Source: Trichomonas vaginalis G3 | Taxonomy: Eukaryota; Parabasalia; Trichomonadida; Trichomonadidae | Direction: 5' to 3' | Length of the DNA: 64,000 bases | Assembly (NCBI RefSeq): GCF_026262505.1 | Contig: NC_067206.1 | Coordinates: 10,270,651-10,334,650 of the forward strand | Shown: positions 60,720 through 64,000 of the stretch, one piece after another | How positions within the stretch are numbered: the first letter of the stretch is position 1 | Layout of the letters: every line of letters starts with the position of its first letter | The notes under the pieces: model-generated | Databases searched by the model: none | What the model was told of the DNA's origin: nothing | The model's input: only the letters and a program-made list of their open reading frames with translations | Translations under genes and position numbers: made by a program

Positions 60720-61551
60720 GGGACAAACTATCCAGTGTCACTTTTCAAGGAATAAAAAAAATAAAGTGAAATAATAACATGAAATCTTATATAAATATAA
60801 TTTTATCTAAATAGATAAATGAATTAAGCAGTTTACAGTTATATATATTTAATGAGAGACAATATCTAGTTCTATGGTAGAAATGGCTCTTAGACTCAAA
60901 TAAGTAACACAGATAGAAAGTACTCAGTATAACAATTATATATGTACACTCAAAGTTAGTCGCTGCTAAAATCTTAACCTTGCATTTCGGGAAAATCTGA
61001 CAAATGGCTCTTAGACTCAAATAAGTAACACAGATAGAAAGTACTCAGTATAAACAATTATATATGTACACTAAAAGTTAGTCGCTGCTAAAATCTTAAC
61101 CTTGCATTTCGGGAAAATCTGACAAATGGCTCTTAGACTTGTTTTGATAATTAATTCTTCAATTATATTATAATTTATAACAAATTTCCTCAAACTATCT
61201 GTATGTCATTCAATTCCCGGCCACTACATTCAATGATGGACCATTTCCTTCAAATTTTGAAATACCTTATTCAATTTGTTGTATGGAGCCCGTGATATTC
61301 AACACTATGGAGCTCCTCCAGTTTGGTATCCAAGAAGAGATAAAAGCTAGCATGGGCTACTCTCAAAAATGCTTGAAGCAATATATTCAAGTTTGCAACA
61401 AGGATCAATAGATTCAAATCTTGTTTATTGTACTTTAAAGGTACTTTTAAAAAAGAAACAATTAATGTAAAAGATTCAAATAATTTTTTTATTATTATTT
61501 TATTAATTTTTTAAATAAGGTTAATAAAAGTGACACTGGATAGTTTGTCCC
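60720..61551 (+). mobile_element. non-autonomous MULE (MULE-2), 832 bp
   Basis: Perfect 26-bp terminal inverted repeats, opening GGGACAAACTATCCAGTGTC at 60720 and closing with the complement at 61551. It contains a 121-bp-period tandem array near its left end and a short transposase remnant in which the N-terminal start (MELLQFGIQEEIKASMGYS, near 61305) runs straight into the C-terminal end (MLEAIYSSLQQGSIDSN..., near 61370), so the middle has been deleted. No obvious target-site duplication. Confidence 0.85.
60881..61141. repeat. 121-bp tandem array in MULE-2 (about 2.1 units)
   Basis: AAATGGCTCTTAGACTCAAA starts at 60881 and 61002, and a third partial unit at 61124. The sequence differs from the MULE-1 array but the period is the same. 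Confidence 0.9.
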
Positions 61552-61780
61552 ACACTCTTCTATTTCTAAAAAAATTGAGACCTAAACACGAGATAGCTTT
61601 CAGAAAATTTTCAGGGACATTTTTAATCATTTTTTTATTTATTGTAATATCTTTGTTATTAAATTTGAATTGTTTAATATTTGAATGTATAGAATTGAAT
61701 AGTAATAATTTTAGTTTTAATACATAGCTAATTGCTAAGCAAAATAATTAATTTATTGTAATTTTGACATGTAAACTAAA

Positions 61781-62449
61781 GGGGAATTTAGCCGGCCAAA
61801 TATATGTCACTTTTGACTTCACCTCACTTCCACCATTTCGTCTTATGACAAAATATAAGTTAGTTTAAACATATATTGCTATATCTCATGATCTTACTTA
61901 GTACTTTTAAAGTTAATTTCAGAAAAAATTTGACACAATGGTATCCGGCACATACAAGTGGTGTACAACCAAATCTTCGACTCGATGAACTTGTCATCGA
62001 GTTATATTCCAGTGTTGTTCCTTCATTCCTGATTAAGTTGCAAATTAAAGGTCTGGATTCAGAGAGAAGTGTTAAAGTTATCAAAAAAGTCACAAGAGAT
62101 TTCGAAGAAATGACACAATTTAAAAAAGTCGAATGCATCAGTATGCTTGAAGCTGTTCAGAAAGGTCTGAAAAATGATACACTTGATCCCAACATTGTTT
62201 ACTCAACATTAAAAATATTATTGCAAAGAAAACATTTGATTTAATAAACATTTAATTTATTATAATTAATTTTTTATTACAGTATAGTAAAAAATGCTAT
62301 AAATAAATTATTATATTTTATTAAAATGTGACTTTTAATAGTAAGTGAATAAAATAAATCAGGAATTGGGAAAGAAATAAGGTTAATTAAAAATAATGAA
62401 AATTACAAGTTTAAGGTTAATGAAAAGTGACAATGGGCGAGTTTGTCCC
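61781..62449 (+). mobile_element. MULE fragment with transposase C-terminus (MULE-3)
   Basis: The right terminal repeat ends ACAATGGGCGAGTTTGTCCC at 62449. A weak, worn left repeat may start at 61781 (GGGG...TGTCACTTTT). Inside lie one unit of the MULE-1 121-bp repeat (about 61858-61972) and the transposase C-terminus (LDELVIELYSSVVPSFLIKL, SMLEAVQKGLKNDTLDPNIV), stop at 62244. The stretch 62096-62449 matches MULE-1 (45891-46245, inverted) almost exactly. Positions 61552-61780 before it hold nothing I recognise. Confidence 0.75.
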
Positions 62450-62497
62450 CCATTCGATTTGAATTTTGTTAACTCTTTTCAAAATCACTTCATTTTT

Positions 62498-63965
62498 ATG
62501 ATTTCGGTGGACTTAGAGGAGCTTATTGCTTTTGGTATTAAACAGGAAGTCAAGGGCGGTGTCCCATACAGAAGAAGAACGGGATCTCCAAAGCAATATG
62601 TCACTTATTCATGTTCGTATCCCCTATGCAAGGCAAAATTTAGGGTTGAAGAACAAAATGGAGTGTTTACTATAAGCAAAGTTAATGAAGAACATTGCCA
62701 TCATATAGGAGTTGAAATGGGTTCACATTACGCGAGTAAATTTTATCAAAAATGGATCGAACTTTATATTAAAAACGGTGGAAAGCAATTTCTTGCTCAA
62801 AAAGCATTTTTTGATAAGTTCGGAATTGATACGAATAACAAAGAAACGATGAAACTTTTCGCGCAGTCTACTGATGCTTTAAAGCACAAATTTTATCGCC
62901 TTGATGAGATTATTGCACAAAGATTATCAAACGATCCTTACACTTCTTTGGAAGCATTTTTGAATAATTTACAGGAAGAGTGCCCAGATGATCTCGTTCA
63001 ATTTGATTACAATGGAGATTTTTCCGAGTTTACAATCATATATGCACCTTTTGCTGCAAAAGAATTGGTGCATAGCATTGATAACCCTCTCCACGTCGAT
63101 TCCACTCATTCTTTAATTAAAGGAAAGATCCAATTGTTTGCAGTAACAATGAAAACAAGTCAAAACACAATTTTCCCCTTTTGCTATTTTTTAGTGAACC
63201 CTCAGACATCTGAAAAAATTCAAGAATGTTTGGTGAAATTCTGTGAGTTTGCGCACCTGGATCCACAGCATTGGAGCGCTGACTGTGCGCTAAACATTGC
63301 TCGCGCAATTGAGGACGGATTTCCTCTTGCGCAGCTCAGTTGGTGCACTGTGCATGTTTTACGCGCATGTGCAAAAGTTGGAAGCTATTTTGACAATCCA
63401 GAATTTTGAGAACTTCTATTTAGCACTGGACTTTTTGACATTACGTGCAGATGCAACGAATGCAGAAAAGCTGGCTGAAGAGTCTGATGAAACATATGAG
63501 TTCTTGACAACAATGTTAGAAGAAGAAGAACCGCGCGCTTTGAAGTATTTCGATAAACAATGGAGAAGAACCAAAGAACATTGGATGATGTTATATCGTG
63601 GAGAAGGTGATTCCACGAATAACATTGCGGAATCACACTTTCATCAATTAAAGCAAACATTTTTCTTGGGTAAGAAAAATGAGCGCATTGATGACATCGT
63701 CATAACTCTCATCACTGTTGTGATTCCAAATGTGATTATTAAGGTTCAAGTCGCTAATGTTTTGAATGAAAAAAGAGCAGTAAGAATTCTTACAAGGGCA
63801 GATAATCAGATTGTTGAGCAAAGAGCTTCAAAACACGATGAATGTTTGAAATTAATTCAACACATTTTGGAAATTGTCGAAAGCCGAAGGATTGAACCTA
63901 GTGTCCTTATTCCATCTTTGAAGGCAATATTAAATTTGGCACAAAGAAGTTTAAAGGAAGAGTAA
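62498..63965 (+). pseudogene. Mutator-like (MULE) transposase, one frameshift (MULE-4)
   Basis: Nearly full-length transposase, start taken at MISVDLEELIAFGIKQE. The N-terminal FAR1/FLYWCH-like zinc segment CSYPLCKAKF...HCHH lies at about residues 38-68. The MULE domain shows DDE-type acidic residues in VDSTHS and SADCALN, the CxxH motif WCTVHVLRA, and the third acidic residue in NNIAESHFH. The frame changes once, between about 63390 and 63410, so a single indel inactivates it. C-terminal end SVLIPSLKAILNLAQRSLKE, stop at 63965. It belongs to the same superfamily as MULE-1 to -3 but is a different subfamily by sequence. The right end lies outside the window. Confidence 0.85.
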
Positions 63966-64000
63966 GCAAGATTAGATAATTTGGACTTTTTTTAAAATTA

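Overview
The window is very AT-rich and looks like the genome of a trichomonad protist, most likely Trichomonas vaginalis or a close relative. That is inferred from three things seen together: Polinton (Maverick) elements in several copies, Mutator-like (MULE) DNA transposons, and intronless host genes that include the trichomonad ankyrin family with its DUF3447-type N-terminal region.

Layout. Positions 1-16322 hold Polinton copy A, whose left end lies outside the window. Positions 16419-35232 hold copy B, in the same orientation and directly behind A. The two are about 96% identical where they can be compared and share one gene order: a 378-aa unknown protein, protein-primed DNA polymerase B and retroviral-type integrase on the + strand; then a variable locus; then, mostly on the minus strand, a phage-type tail-fibre gene, several unknown structural genes, the packaging ATPase and the major capsid region; then small amphipathic proteins at the right end. 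The variable locus carries a primase-helicase module between inverted repeats in B. In A it carries two tiny ORFs and a tRNA-like sequence between direct repeats. Positions 35233-47632 are host DNA: a decayed ankyrin gene, 5.4 kb with no gene I can support, a HID1-family gene (42614-44230), a truncated ankyrin gene (44796-45446) and an internally deleted MULE (45891-47382). A 140-base poly(A) run leads into Polinton copy C (47773 to the assembly gap at 58901-59000), an older and far more decayed lineage. C still has a whole-looking Dam-type adenine methyltransferase beside arrays of 25-bp repeats, and a fibre gene of a different subtype. After the gap come a 1.6-kb inverted duplication around a 3 x 253-bp tandem array and a cluster of MULEs (60720 to the window end).

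How the parts fit. The Polinton genes make a replication set (polymerase, primase-helicase, integrase), a virion set (capsid, ATPase, amphipathic minor proteins) and a fibre with a phage-like collar that probably binds a receptor. Most genes of all three elements sit behind a T-rich box ending in ATAA just before the ATG. All three are treated as fossils: A has about five breaks, B about ten, C many. The main points of interest are cassette exchange at the variable locus, exchange of fibre tips, the iteron-like arrays next to the methyltransferase, a family of tiny GC-rich hairpins spread through the elements, and an HNH-like motif inside the polymerase.
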